A stretch of DNA of 61,835 bases from a bacterium (GTDB lineage: Bacteria > Sysuimicrobiota > Sysuimicrobiia > Sysuimicrobiales > Segetimicrobiaceae). The stretch's first letter is position 1. Every line of letters begins with the position of its first letter. The stretch lies in the NCBI GenBank assembly GCA_035703895.1, contig DASSXJ010000154.1, positions 1 to 61,835 on the forward strand. Reading direction: 5' to 3'. The position numbers and the translations under genes were made by a program. This document shows positions 8,060 to 15,221 of the stretch, in pieces. Under the pieces are notes generated by a model that was given only the letters and a program-made list of their open reading frames with translations, searched no databases and was not told the DNA's origin.

Positions 8060-8602
8060 CTAGAGGAGCTGCAGCACGTTCGCGGCCCCATGCGTCAACG
8101 CGGGAGCCATCCACCCACCGGTCGCCCACCGCTGCCATCCGAAGATGATGCCTGCCGCCAGATCGAGCGGGAACACACGCACTCCGTACGCGGGAACGTG
8201 CACGGCGGCGAAGAGGACGGCGGCCCCGATGATTGCGACCGGGTCCCCGGCCGAGGCCAACCAGCCGTAGACGAGTCGCCTGAAGAAGATCTCCTCTGCG
8301 ACCGCGGCCACGATCGTCGCGCCGACGGTGAGCGCGGAAAACGGCAGCGGCAGCGGGGTCGTGATTGCCCGTGCCGTCGCAAACGCGAGCACGCCGAGGG
8401 CGACGACCGCGATCACACGCGCCGGCCCTCGGTGAGCGTCGCGGCGACCCGGCAGCGGTGCCAGCGCCCCGATCGTGCCGACCGTGATGACCACGAAGGA
8501 GGCGCTCCACAAGGCCGGGGGGCGGATCGCCAGCGCCACGCATCCAAGCAGCATGGCCGCCGGCACGAGGAGGAAACCGACGGACTGACCGCGGGCGATC
8601 AT
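8060..8602 (-). CDS. CPBP family intramembrane metalloprotease
   Basis: Polytopic membrane protein of 180 residues from the CPBP (CAAX protease and bacteriocin-processing, Abi) family. The diagnostic EExxxR motif is AEEIFFRR with the glutamates near residues 100-101, followed by the conserved FAAVHVP and a late THGAANVL histidine/asparagine helix, so the metal site looks complete. Five or six hydrophobic helices are visible. ATG 8602 follows AGGGTG; longer in-frame starts up to 8842 run through non-membrane sequence and were not used. It is the first gene of the minus-strand operon with the unknown double-anchored protein and the DAO oxidoreductase. Its substrate is unknown. Confidence 0.85.
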   Translation of the reverse strand: MIARGQSVGFLLVPAAMLLGCVALAIRPPALWSASFVVITVGTIGALAPLPGRRDAHRGPARVIAVVALGVLAFATARAITTPLPLPFSALTVGATIVAAVAEEIFFRRLVYGWLASAGDPVAIIGAAVLFAAVHVPAYGVRVFPLDLAAGIIFGWQRWATGGWMAPALTHGAANVLQLL

Positions 8603-8815
8603 GAGACACCCTGAGAGTCGTGAGCGGCGCGACGCGCGCTGGTTCGCATTGACGGCATATCGCTGATGGACTATTAGTTTCCGGCGGATTGGGCGAACAC
8701 CTCTCGCAGGCAAGCGGGGCGTGGATTTCCGCATCCTGCCTGCGTTTGCGGGCGATGCGCCCCATTCGGAGCCGGTCGGCGGTGTTCGGGGTCGGTCGGC
8801 CTCATTCGTCCACGT

Positions 8816-8866
8816 TTTGGCACCAGGAAGGCACCAGCTCATGCGACCCGTTCGTTGGCTAGGTGA
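8816..8866 (+). pseudogene. Possible integrase C-terminal remnant 1
   Basis: A short frame reads FGTRKAPAHATRSLAR followed by TGA. The DNA of its first part (8818-8838) matches 9392-9412 at 20 of 21 positions, and the second copy also ends in-frame soon afterwards. The motif resembles the variable tail after the last helix of tyrosine recombinases. No catalytic part is left. The alternative is that the 21-bp direct repeat is simply an attachment-like or repeat sequence. Confidence 0.25.
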
Positions 8867-8960
8867 GCAACGTATGCGGATCCGAGCTGCGCCCCAGAAG
8901 AATACCGGGCCGATCCTACGTTCGTGCCATCATCTGTTTTGCTTCCCACCATTTTAGTGT

Positions 8961-8989
8961 TTGACGGTGCTCGCTTGTCGATATATTGT
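8961..8989 (+). promoter_or_regulatory. Sigma-70-type promoter for the small HTH gene
   Basis: TTGACG at 8961-8966 and TATTGT at 8984-8989 are separated by exactly 17 bp in AT-rich DNA. Five of six bases match the -35 consensus and four of six the -10. Transcription would start near 8996, giving a leader of about 90 bases before the ATG at 9087. Confidence 0.6.
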
Positions 8990-9086
8990 AGATATACCGT
9001 GGAAATAGTGCTGTAAGATCCAACAAAATCGACTGGCGACCATATATACGATCTTGTCCTTTGCTGACATGGGAGGTCCCGGCACG

Positions 9087-9317
9087 ATGAACGATGAGAC
9101 TGACTCCCAGTGTCTCTCGCCGCTCGAACAGGCGATTTGGTCTGAAAAGATGAAAGGTGCAAGCTACCTTGAAATCGCCCTGAAGATGTTCCTCTATGAG
9201 GCTACTGTCAAGCAACGTCTCAAAATGATATCGCACAAACTCCACGCCCTGCCGCAGACACGAGGAAGCCTGTCCTCTGGCGACCACGCTAACTCCCCAC
9301 CCAGACCTGCCGCTTAG
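9087..9317 (+). CDS. Small LuxR/GerE-type helix-turn-helix protein
   Basis: Predicted DNA-binding protein of 76 residues. Residues about 8-52 match the GerE/LuxR C-terminal HTH layout: LSPLEQAIWSEKMKGASYLEIA, then a turn, then FLYEATVKQRLKMISHKL, where EATVKQRLKMISHKL corresponds to the usual SEATVKxHLxxIxxKL recognition helix. No receiver, PAS or ligand-binding domain is fused to it. ATG 9087 is chosen because GGGAGG lies 9-10 bases upstream; earlier in-frame ATGs at 9054 and 9069 lack such a site. The gene is less GC-rich than its neighbours and is flanked by imperfect direct repeats, so it may be horizontally acquired. Its targets are unknown; the divergent protease operon and the downstream amidohydrolase are the nearest candidates. 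Confidence 0.72.
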   Translation: MNDETDSQCLSPLEQAIWSEKMKGASYLEIALKMFLYEATVKQRLKMISHKLHALPQTRGSLSSGDHANSPPRPAA

Positions 9318-9318
9318 G

Positions 9319-9449
9319 CCCACCCTGGAAGGCCACAACACAAGCCGCAGGCGTTCGCGGGGATCGGCGGGAAGCTGGACGGCCTCATGTATGGCACGAG
9401 GAAGGCACCAGCCGCAAAGGAGGTCGCGGCCGGATCGCGCCAGCCCTAG
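9319..9449 (+). pseudogene. Possible integrase C-terminal remnant 2
   Basis: After an in-frame stop, a coding-like frame ends in KLDGLMYGTRKAPAAK and about nine further residues before TAG at 9447. This resembles the A-x-x-LD-x-L(L/M)-(F/Y)GT ending of phage-type tyrosine recombinases. The upstream catalytic region is absent. The family call rests on pattern recall only. Confidence 0.3.
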
Positions 9450-9544
9450 CTAGAGGCGACCTAGCGGGGCGCAGGGGATCGACGACCTGCTGATGGACTA
9501 TAAGAATACCATAGCGTGGTCGCGAACCCTGCGGATGGTGGCCG

Positions 9545-11254
9545 ATGATGCGGTTTCGGGTAATCTCCATCGGGTGTTTGGTGGCGGCGCTGGCGCTCGG
9601 CTCAGGGCTGGGAGCGCGGGCCGCAGTCGCGCCTGCCGACATGATCCTGATGAACGGCAAGATCGTCACTCTCAACCCAAAGTCTTCGATTGCGCAGGCG
9701 GTCGCGATCGAGCAGGGGAAGATCGTGGCGGTGGGGACCAACACCGACCTCCACCAGTACATGGGCCATACGACGCGGGTGATCGATCTGCACGGCCGAA
9801 CGGTGATCCCGGGGCTCATCGATTCCCACATGCACGCGATCCGCCAGGGCCTGACATGGGACGACGAGGTGCACTGGCAGACCGTCACATCGCTCGCGCA
9901 GGGCCTCAAGATGATCCGCGACCAGGCGGCGCGGACTCCGCCCGGCACGTGGATCGTGGTCGCGGGCGGCTGGCACGAGAGCCAGTTCGCCGAGAATCGC
10001 AAGCCGACCCTGGACGAGATCGAGGCGCTCTCCGCGGACCATCCGATTTGGGTGCAGTATCTGTATGACGAGGCGATGATGAACAAGGCGGCGGTCAAGG
10101 TGCTCGGATTGACCGCCGAGACCAAGGATCCATTCGGTGGCAAGGTGCTCAAGGACGCGTCCGGGCAGCCTACCGGTGTGGTGACGGGGTTCGGGGGCAT
10201 CAATGCATTCTACTTTAAGATCCCACGTCCTCCGCTGGACCGGCAGACCACCGACACCCGCAACTGGTTCCGTGAGTTGAACCGCCTCGGCATCACCGAT
10301 GTCGGAGATGTGGCCGGCGGCGGCCTGATCTGGCCCGACAACTATCAGGCCGTCACGACGCTCCACGACCGCGGGGAGCTCACCGTGCGGTTGCACTGGT
10401 ACATGCAGCCGAACCGGCCCGGCGGCGAGCTGGACGTGATCAAGCGCTTCGTCACCACGGTCCGGCCGGGCAGCGGGGATGACATGCTGCGGCCGATCGG
10501 GGTCGGTGAGCAGGTGCTCGCTTCCTCCTATGACGGAGACGCCTTTGGGCCCCTGCCTCCGCAGTTCTCGGAGAAGGCGATCGAAGACTGGCGGAAGGCC
10601 GTCCGGATGATCATCGAGAGCGGCTGGCGCTTCCAGGTGCACACGACCCGCAACCACTCCGCCGAGCAGCTGCTTCCCACGATCGAGGAGATCAACCGCG
10701 AGATCCCGCTGGCCAACCGCCGGCTCGGCTTCGCGCACATGGAGGACGTCACCGTCGCCACGATCCGGCGGATCAAGGCGCTCGGGGGAGGGATCACGAT
10801 TCAGGACCGGTTCGTGTACTCAGGCGACGAGATCGCACACAACTGGCCCGAAGATGTCGCCCGAAAGGCGCCGCCCATGAAGACGATGTTGGCGATTGGG
10901 CTTCCCGTTGGCGGGGGCACCGACTCCACGCGGGTCGCACCCTACAATCCGTTCGTCTCCATCTGGTGGCTCGTCACCGGGAAGACGGTCGCCGGACATG
11001 TGATTCGCGGATCGCAGGAAAATCTCTCCCGGCTGCAGGCCTTGCGCGTGTACACGCTCGGGAGCGCCTGGTTCAACATGGACGAGGACAAGGTCGGATC
11101 GATCGAGCCGGGCAAGTACGCCGACCTCGCCGTCCTCTCGGCCGACTATCTCAGCGTGCCCGTGGATAAGATCAAGGATCTGGCCTCCGTGCTCACGATC
11201 GTCAACGGGAAGCCCGTGTACGCAGCCGGGGACTATCAGAGCCTGGCGAGGTAA
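9545..11254 (+). CDS. Secreted amidohydrolase, YtcJ-like (Amidohydro_3)
   Basis: Metal-dependent hydrolase of 569 residues. A Sec signal peptide covers residues 1-27 (MMRFRVISIGCLVAALALG, cleavage near ARAA), so it acts outside the cytoplasm, which is less usual for this family. The composite beta-sandwich (ADMILMNGKIVTLNP, GKIVAVGTN, TRVIDLHGRTVIPGLID) leads to the metal-binding DSHMH at about 94-98. Later strands carry WRFQVHTTRNHS, RLGFAHMED and GGGTDSTRVAPYNPF, and the protein closes with SIEPGKYADLAVLS. ATG 9545 or 9548 may be the start; a weak TATAAG element lies at 9499. Relatives act on amides, hydantoins, formamides or imines; the substrate is unknown. It converges on the receptor gene at 11270. 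Confidence 0.88.
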   Translation: MMRFRVISIGCLVAALALGSGLGARAAVAPADMILMNGKIVTLNPKSSIAQAVAIEQGKIVAVGTNTDLHQYMGHTTRVIDLHGRTVIPGLIDSHMHAIRQGLTWDDEVHWQTVTSLAQGLKMIRDQAARTPPGTWIVVAGGWHESQFAENRKPTLDEIEALSADHPIWVQYLYDEAMMNKAAVKVLGLTAETKDPFGGKVLKDASGQPTGVVTGFGGINAFYFKIPRPPLDRQTTDTRNWFRELNRLGITDVGDVAGGGLIWPDNYQAVTTLHDRGELTVRLHWYMQPNRPGGELDVIKRFVTTVRPGSGDDMLRPIGVGEQVLASSYDGDAFGPLPPQFSEKAIEDWRKAVRMIIESGWRFQVHTTRNHSAEQLLPTIEEINREIPLANRRLGFAHMEDVTVATIRRIKALGGGITIQDRFVYSGDEIAHNWPEDVARKAPPMKTMLAIGLPVGGGTDSTRVAPYNPFVSIWWLVTGKTVAGHVIRGSQENLSRLQALRVYTLGSAWFNMDEDKVGSIEPGKYADLAVLSADYLSVPVDKIKDLASVLTIVNGKPVYAAGDYQSLAR

Positions 11255-11269
11255 CGGGCGCGCTCGTCT

Positions 11270-12511
11270 TCACGGAAACACGATGGGGTGCGTCGCAAAC
11301 GACTCCGGCCACACGACGGCCCGGGTGTAGGGCCGGATCCACTCCCAGATAACGCTGGCCGCGTGCAGATTGGCCCCGGCATCGGGCGAACCCGCCGTCG
11401 CGAAGGCCAGGCCGCTGCCGTTCGGCAGCGTGCCTTCCGGGAGGTTGACCGCACGGGCCGCCTCCGCCACGGCGTTTGCGGATAGATCGCGGGCGCGCGG
11501 GAGGGTGTACTCGAACAGGCCAAGGCCTCCTGCGAACCCGGCGAGCGCGGGTGCCGTCATCGCTTCCGTATATTGCCTGCGGTACTCCGCCGTGCCCCAG
11601 CGAAGCGCACCCGCACCAGCCGGCGCCAACCGGTCAGGCCGGATCACCTCCCCGTCGGGTTTGTCCGACGCGAAGACGCCGACCGCCTCTCGCCCCAAGA
11701 GCTGGCCGAACGCCGGCATGCAGTAACTGGAGCTCGTGCCGATGTTGGCGACGAGGGGGACGCGGGCGCGGACCAACCCTCGGCGCAACCCCACGCCATC
11801 CTCGAGGTAGGCGGCCACGACGAGGACATCGGGTCGGGCGCGTGCGATCCGATCCGCGAGATCTTCGTACCGCAGACGTCTGAGCTCGTACGGGAACACC
11901 GCCGCAAGCGGGAGGCCGGAGCGCCGAATCTCCGCCACGGCCCCGAGCCCCACCGCGCGCCCGTAGACGTCGTCGACATAGGCGACCGCATACCGGAGCG
12001 CGCGGTTGAGACGGATGCGGGGAGCCAGCTTATCGCGGACGAACGCCGCCGCCGCCCGCCCGAGGGCGCCCCCGGTCGGCGAGACGCGGAACACCCGTGT
12101 GCCGCCGGCGGCTTCCACGCCGAGCTCGCCAACCGCGCCGGTTTCCCAAAATACCAGTCCCAAGCGCGAGGCGGTTGCCGCCGCGGGGCGAGAGATCGTG
12201 CTTCCATAGGAACCCACCACAACCGTGACGCCGGACTGCGCGAGACGCTCAACCGCGTCCGGCGCGGCGTCCCACGACTCCGCATCGGCGAGCCGGAGAT
12301 GGACCGGCCGCCCGCCGACACCTCCGCGGCCGTTGACATATTCGGCCGCGAGCTCCACGCCGCGGTATTCTTCGAGGCCGCCGGCGCCCTGAGCCCCGGC
12401 GGTCGGATACACCGCGCCGATCTCGATCGGAGATCTAGCGGGCTCGGCGACCCCAAGCGCGAGGATGCTGACGAGGATCAATCCGAACATGGCGAGACCT
12501 ATCCGGCGCAT
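11270..12511 (-). CDS. ABC-type branched-chain amino acid receptor family protein (periplasmic binding protein)
   Basis: Type I periplasmic binding fold (Peripla_BP_6, LivJ-like) of 413 residues. A signal peptide (MRRIGLAMFGLILVSILALG) precedes IEIGAVYPTAGAQGAGGLEE. The hinge-region pattern VVVGSYGSTISRPAAATASR and the FRVSPTGGALGRAAAAFV stretch are typical of the family. A strong GAGGAGAGGG site sits about seven bases before ATG 12511; an in-frame ATG at 12553 overlaps the lipoprotein stop as TGATG and is a second candidate. No LivH, M, G or F genes are nearby, so it is either an orphan receptor or feeds a transporter elsewhere. It appears to be the last gene of the copper-type operon, an unexpected partner. 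Ligand unknown. Confidence 0.83.
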   Translation of the reverse strand: MRRIGLAMFGLILVSILALGVAEPARSPIEIGAVYPTAGAQGAGGLEEYRGVELAAEYVNGRGGVGGRPVHLRLADAESWDAAPDAVERLAQSGVTVVVGSYGSTISRPAAATASRLGLVFWETGAVGELGVEAAGGTRVFRVSPTGGALGRAAAAFVRDKLAPRIRLNRALRYAVAYVDDVYGRAVGLGAVAEIRRSGLPLAAVFPYELRRLRYEDLADRIARARPDVLVVAAYLEDGVGLRRGLVRARVPLVANIGTSSSYCMPAFGQLLGREAVGVFASDKPDGEVIRPDRLAPAGAGALRWGTAEYRRQYTEAMTAPALAGFAGGLGLFEYTLPRARDLSANAVAEAARAVNLPEGTLPNGSGLAFATAGSPDAGANLHAASVIWEWIRPYTRAVVWPESFATHPIVFP

Positions 12512-12552
12512 CGCGAACCCTCTCCTCACTGTGCGCATTGTGGTTTCGTCCA

Positions 12553-13026
12553 TCACTGCACGTCGAACGTCACGGTCTTGAGCACGCGCGGGTTGAACGG
12601 GAAGTGGTCGGTCGCGACGAACTCGGCGGTGAGGAGGTGCGTGCCTGCGGTCACCGGGACATCCTGCTCGACGCCATAGGCCATCGAGACGACCCTGCCG
12701 TCGACGCTGAGGTGGACGTGTCCCTTGTCCGGGCTCAGGTCCGCCGAGGTCTGCGGGATGATCGTGCCCCCCGTCAACTGAATCCGAACATGGAGGGTCG
12801 TTCCGGAGATCCGTTCGCCGGGGGCGGGGGAGACGATCGCGAGGGCTGCCGTCGATTTGGGGCGGGGCCCGGCGGGCTGCGGCCCTGGCGCCTGGGGGGT
12901 CGAGGCCGTCTGCGTGCGTGGGGCGCACCCCGAGAGCAGTAGCATCAGGATCGCGGCCATGACGACTGCGGCGCCTGGGCGATCGGAGCGTCTACCGTTG
13001 CGTCGCAGTGCCGGCTGCGTCATCAT
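12553..13026 (-). CDS. Lipoprotein with a His-containing beta-sandwich (DUF4399-like)
   Basis: Predicted lipoprotein of 157 residues. The lipobox LLLSGC follows a hydrophobic stretch (VVMAAILMLLLSG); the mature protein starts at Cys and has a Pro/Gln-rich linker to about residue 58. The remaining beta-rich domain reads like DUF4399 or Ig-like modules: IVSPAPGERISGTTLHVRI, then KGHVHLSVDG, then TAGTHLLTAEFVATDH. The His residues in GHVH, GTH and TDH could bind a metal, which would suit the neighbouring CopC-CopD protein, but this is inference. Start ATG 13026 or 13023. It lies 41 bases after the CopC-CopD stop, and its own stop overlaps an in-frame start of the receptor gene (TGATG), suggesting one operon. 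Confidence 0.75.
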   Translation of the reverse strand: MMTQPALRRNGRRSDRPGAAVVMAAILMLLLSGCAPRTQTASTPQAPGPQPAGPRPKSTAALAIVSPAPGERISGTTLHVRIQLTGGTIIPQTSADLSPDKGHVHLSVDGRVVSMAYGVEQDVPVTAGTHLLTAEFVATDHFPFNPRVLKTVTFDVQ

Positions 13027-13067
13027 TCGTCCCGTGTCATGAGGCGTCCTCGCTCCTTTTGATGTCC

Positions 13068-15017
13068 CTACAGTTGTATCGTCAGACGGGTTCGGAGGAC
13101 TTCTCCCCCGGCGGTCGCTGCCACGATCTCCAACTGCCACTCCCCCTGCCCGAGGGTCGCGTCTCCGATGAAGTGGCCCGGGCCGAATCGTCGGACGGGG
13201 AGGGCGATCGGAGCTGCCCCCTGGCGAGTCATGGTCATCGTCGCGAGCCGGGGCACCGGCAACTCGCCTCCGGCCGCGTCGATGTACGTCGCATGAACCT
13301 CGTTCAGGCCGGTCCGCCCCGGATCAAGGTAGACGTCTACCACGCGTCCTCCCGACAGATCGATCGCGTAGAGAGTCGGCTGGCCCGGTGCCTGGATGGT
13401 CCGGACGCGTTGGGGCTGACTGGGCACGACGACCGCGATCGGGATCTCGACGGAGTTCACGCCGCGCTCAACGACGACGACGACGTTCCACTTCCCCTCC
13501 AGTGAAAGGTTGGGGCCCTGCCCCTGGTAGGTTCCGCTAGGCGTTCGAGTCAGGTCGAGCGTGGACGGCCCGAGATCAGGACGATCCGCCGCGGTGAAAC
13601 GAAGGCTCACCCGCCCGGCCTGGATCAGCCGGCCCGTATCGTAGTCTCGGAGGTCCGCAACGAATCGGTTGGGTCCCGGGAGCCCGGGGTCGATCTGGAG
13701 CCGCGCCCGGACCGAGGTGGCAAAGTCGCTTCCGGTGGCTGCGAGCCGGGCCGCGTTTCCCGCGGCTCTGAGCGCGAAGATCGCCGGCGCCGACTGCGTC
13801 AACACGGCGGCGATCATGAGCGTGACGGCGGCCACCACGAGCTCGGCCGCGCCGATCCGCCTGAGGCCGATCAGGGTGCGGGCCGCCGCGGGAACGCTCC
13901 GGTACCGGTTGAGTGCGCCGAGGACCGCCAGCAGGATCAGCAGCCCCGCTTTCACCAGGACGAGTCGGCCGTAGATGGTCGTGATGAGCCCGGTCCACGT
14001 TCCCACCTCATCGACGGCGCGTGCCGTCCCGGTTGCAGCCACAGTGACGATGAGAACGCCCGCAACCGTCGAGAAGCGCCGCACCGCGAGGGTCCGATCG
14101 TCACCTGGGGTGCGACCCAAGACGGCCAAGAGCGCAGCCAAGCCGCCGATCCAGGCGCCGACCGCCGAGACATGCAGCCACTGCACCATCAGGTTGGCCG
14201 GACGCCACGCTCCTGAGGCGGCCGCCGCATGTCCTCCCGCGATGTGGGCCAGGATGGCGAGTGCGGTCAGCACGCCCACGACGGCAAGGGAGACCCGGCG
14301 CGCGGGTCCGGTCAGCCTGCCACCCGTGACGAGAGACCCTGCGATGGCCACCAGAGGCAGGGCACGCCAGACGAGCGCATTCCCCAGCGATGTTCGCATG
14401 AAGCGGACGATATCGACCCCGGCGTCCGCGCGCTGCGCTTCCGCCAGGCCGGCGATGCCGAGCGCAGCAGCGAGCCACGCGACCCACAGAATGCGCCAGG
14501 ACCCCGCCGCCGCCCCCGGAAACGCCAGGGTCCACACCCACGCGCCGCCGATCAGCACGCAGAGGCCCGCATAGAGCAGCCATCGCGCAACCCCTCCGAC
14601 CACGGAGGGAGGCGGGCTCGTGACCTCCGGGACCGACGCGGCGGACGGGGTGACGCCAACGCCGAACGCGAACGCTCCGCCGGTGACGTGCCCGTCGATC
14701 CGAGATACGGTCCGCCATACGACGGTGTAGACGCCCGTCGACAGGGGGCCGAGGTCGACCCGGAGCGAGTTGGGCCGCCCAGGCACCGACCGCGCCGGGC
14801 CCCGCGAGACCTCGAGGCCTGACGTGGTGAGGACCCGGATGCTCGACAGCGACGGTTCCGGATCCTCGGTAAACGCGAGGGTGACGACCTGCGGAGGCGC
14901 CAACAACGTTGCCCCGTTTGCCGGATCGGCCTGGCTGAGGAGCGCGTGGGCAGTGACAGAGGGAGCCATGACCAGCGCCACGAGCGCGAGCAGCCCAATA
15001 ACGGCCGGCCCCTTCAT
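13068..15017 (-). CDS. CopC-CopD fusion with C-terminal extracytoplasmic domain (copper handling)
   Basis: Membrane protein of 649 residues. A signal peptide (VIGLLALVALVMAPSVTA) is followed by a CopC beta-barrel at about 24-125. The mature protein begins HALLSQADPANGATL, whose N-terminal His is the Cu(II) ligand in CopC, and VSRIDGHVTGGAFAFGV supplies the second His motif. About eight membrane helices of the CopD domain span roughly 140-430, including NLMVQWLHVSAVGAWIGGL with its conserved His. The last 200 residues form a soluble beta-rich region resembling YtkA-like domains, with FRADL-like and GxGHFIGDATLGQGEW patterns. CopC-CopD proteins bind periplasmic copper and help its import. The ATG has no good ribosome-binding site of its own; a tiny leader reading frame ends two bases upstream. 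Confidence 0.9.
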   Translation of the reverse strand: MKGPAVIGLLALVALVMAPSVTAHALLSQADPANGATLLAPPQVVTLAFTEDPEPSLSSIRVLTTSGLEVSRGPARSVPGRPNSLRVDLGPLSTGVYTVVWRTVSRIDGHVTGGAFAFGVGVTPSAASVPEVTSPPPSVVGGVARWLLYAGLCVLIGGAWVWTLAFPGAAAGSWRILWVAWLAAALGIAGLAEAQRADAGVDIVRFMRTSLGNALVWRALPLVAIAGSLVTGGRLTGPARRVSLAVVGVLTALAILAHIAGGHAAAASGAWRPANLMVQWLHVSAVGAWIGGLAALLAVLGRTPGDDRTLAVRRFSTVAGVLIVTVAATGTARAVDEVGTWTGLITTIYGRLVLVKAGLLILLAVLGALNRYRSVPAAARTLIGLRRIGAAELVVAAVTLMIAAVLTQSAPAIFALRAAGNAARLAATGSDFATSVRARLQIDPGLPGPNRFVADLRDYDTGRLIQAGRVSLRFTAADRPDLGPSTLDLTRTPSGTYQGQGPNLSLEGKWNVVVVVERGVNSVEIPIAVVVPSQPQRVRTIQAPGQPTLYAIDLSGGRVVDVYLDPGRTGLNEVHATYIDAAGGELPVPRLATMTMTRQGAAPIALPVRRFGPGHFIGDATLGQGEWQLEIVAATAGGEVLRTRLTIQL

Positions 15018-15019
15018 CG

Positions 15020-15064
15020 TTACCGACGCCGATGCCCCAGGCCCGCCCTGAATCCCAACAGCAT
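15020..15064 (-). CDS. Possible 14-residue leader peptide upstream of copC-copD
   Basis: An AAAGGAGG site (15071-15078), the best ribosome-binding site in this intergenic region, lies six bases before an ATG at 15064 instead of before copC-copD. The frame encodes MLLGFRAGLGHRRR and ends in TAA at 15020-15022, two bases before the ATG of copC-copD. This geometry is what termination-reinitiation coupling needs. The alternative is a misplaced or non-ATG start for copC-copD itself, but no standard start codon is in frame near that site. Confidence 0.4.
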   Translation of the reverse strand: MLLGFRAGLGHRRR

Positions 15065-15221
15065 TCGGGTCCTCCTTTCGCCTCGGCTGCGTTAGTCTAC
15101 CATACTCCGTATCACGTTCCCACGCGATCCCGCACCACGCCCACCACAGGGGTGCGGTGGTCCGATCTCGAAGTTCCGGCCCGGAAGGCGGATCACCGGC
15201 TCGATACGGGGGGTGTCATAC

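Larger units (their letters stand above)
8603..9086. other. Intergenic region, AT-richer on its right side
   Basis: No convincing gene is seen here. The left part is ordinary GC-rich sequence and contains one copy of a 16-bp motif, GCTGATGGACTATTAG (8662-8677), that recurs with one change at 9489-9504. The right part, from about 8930, is markedly AT-rich for this genome and carries a strong promoter for the small HTH gene. A short frame near 8816 resembles the tail of an integrase and is listed separately. Confidence 0.6.

Noticed and set aside
12512-12928. N-terminal extension of the receptor gene into the lipoprotein gene
   Set aside because: A strong ribosome-binding site and a proper signal peptide start at 12511, and the extension overlaps the lipoprotein coding sequence in another frame.
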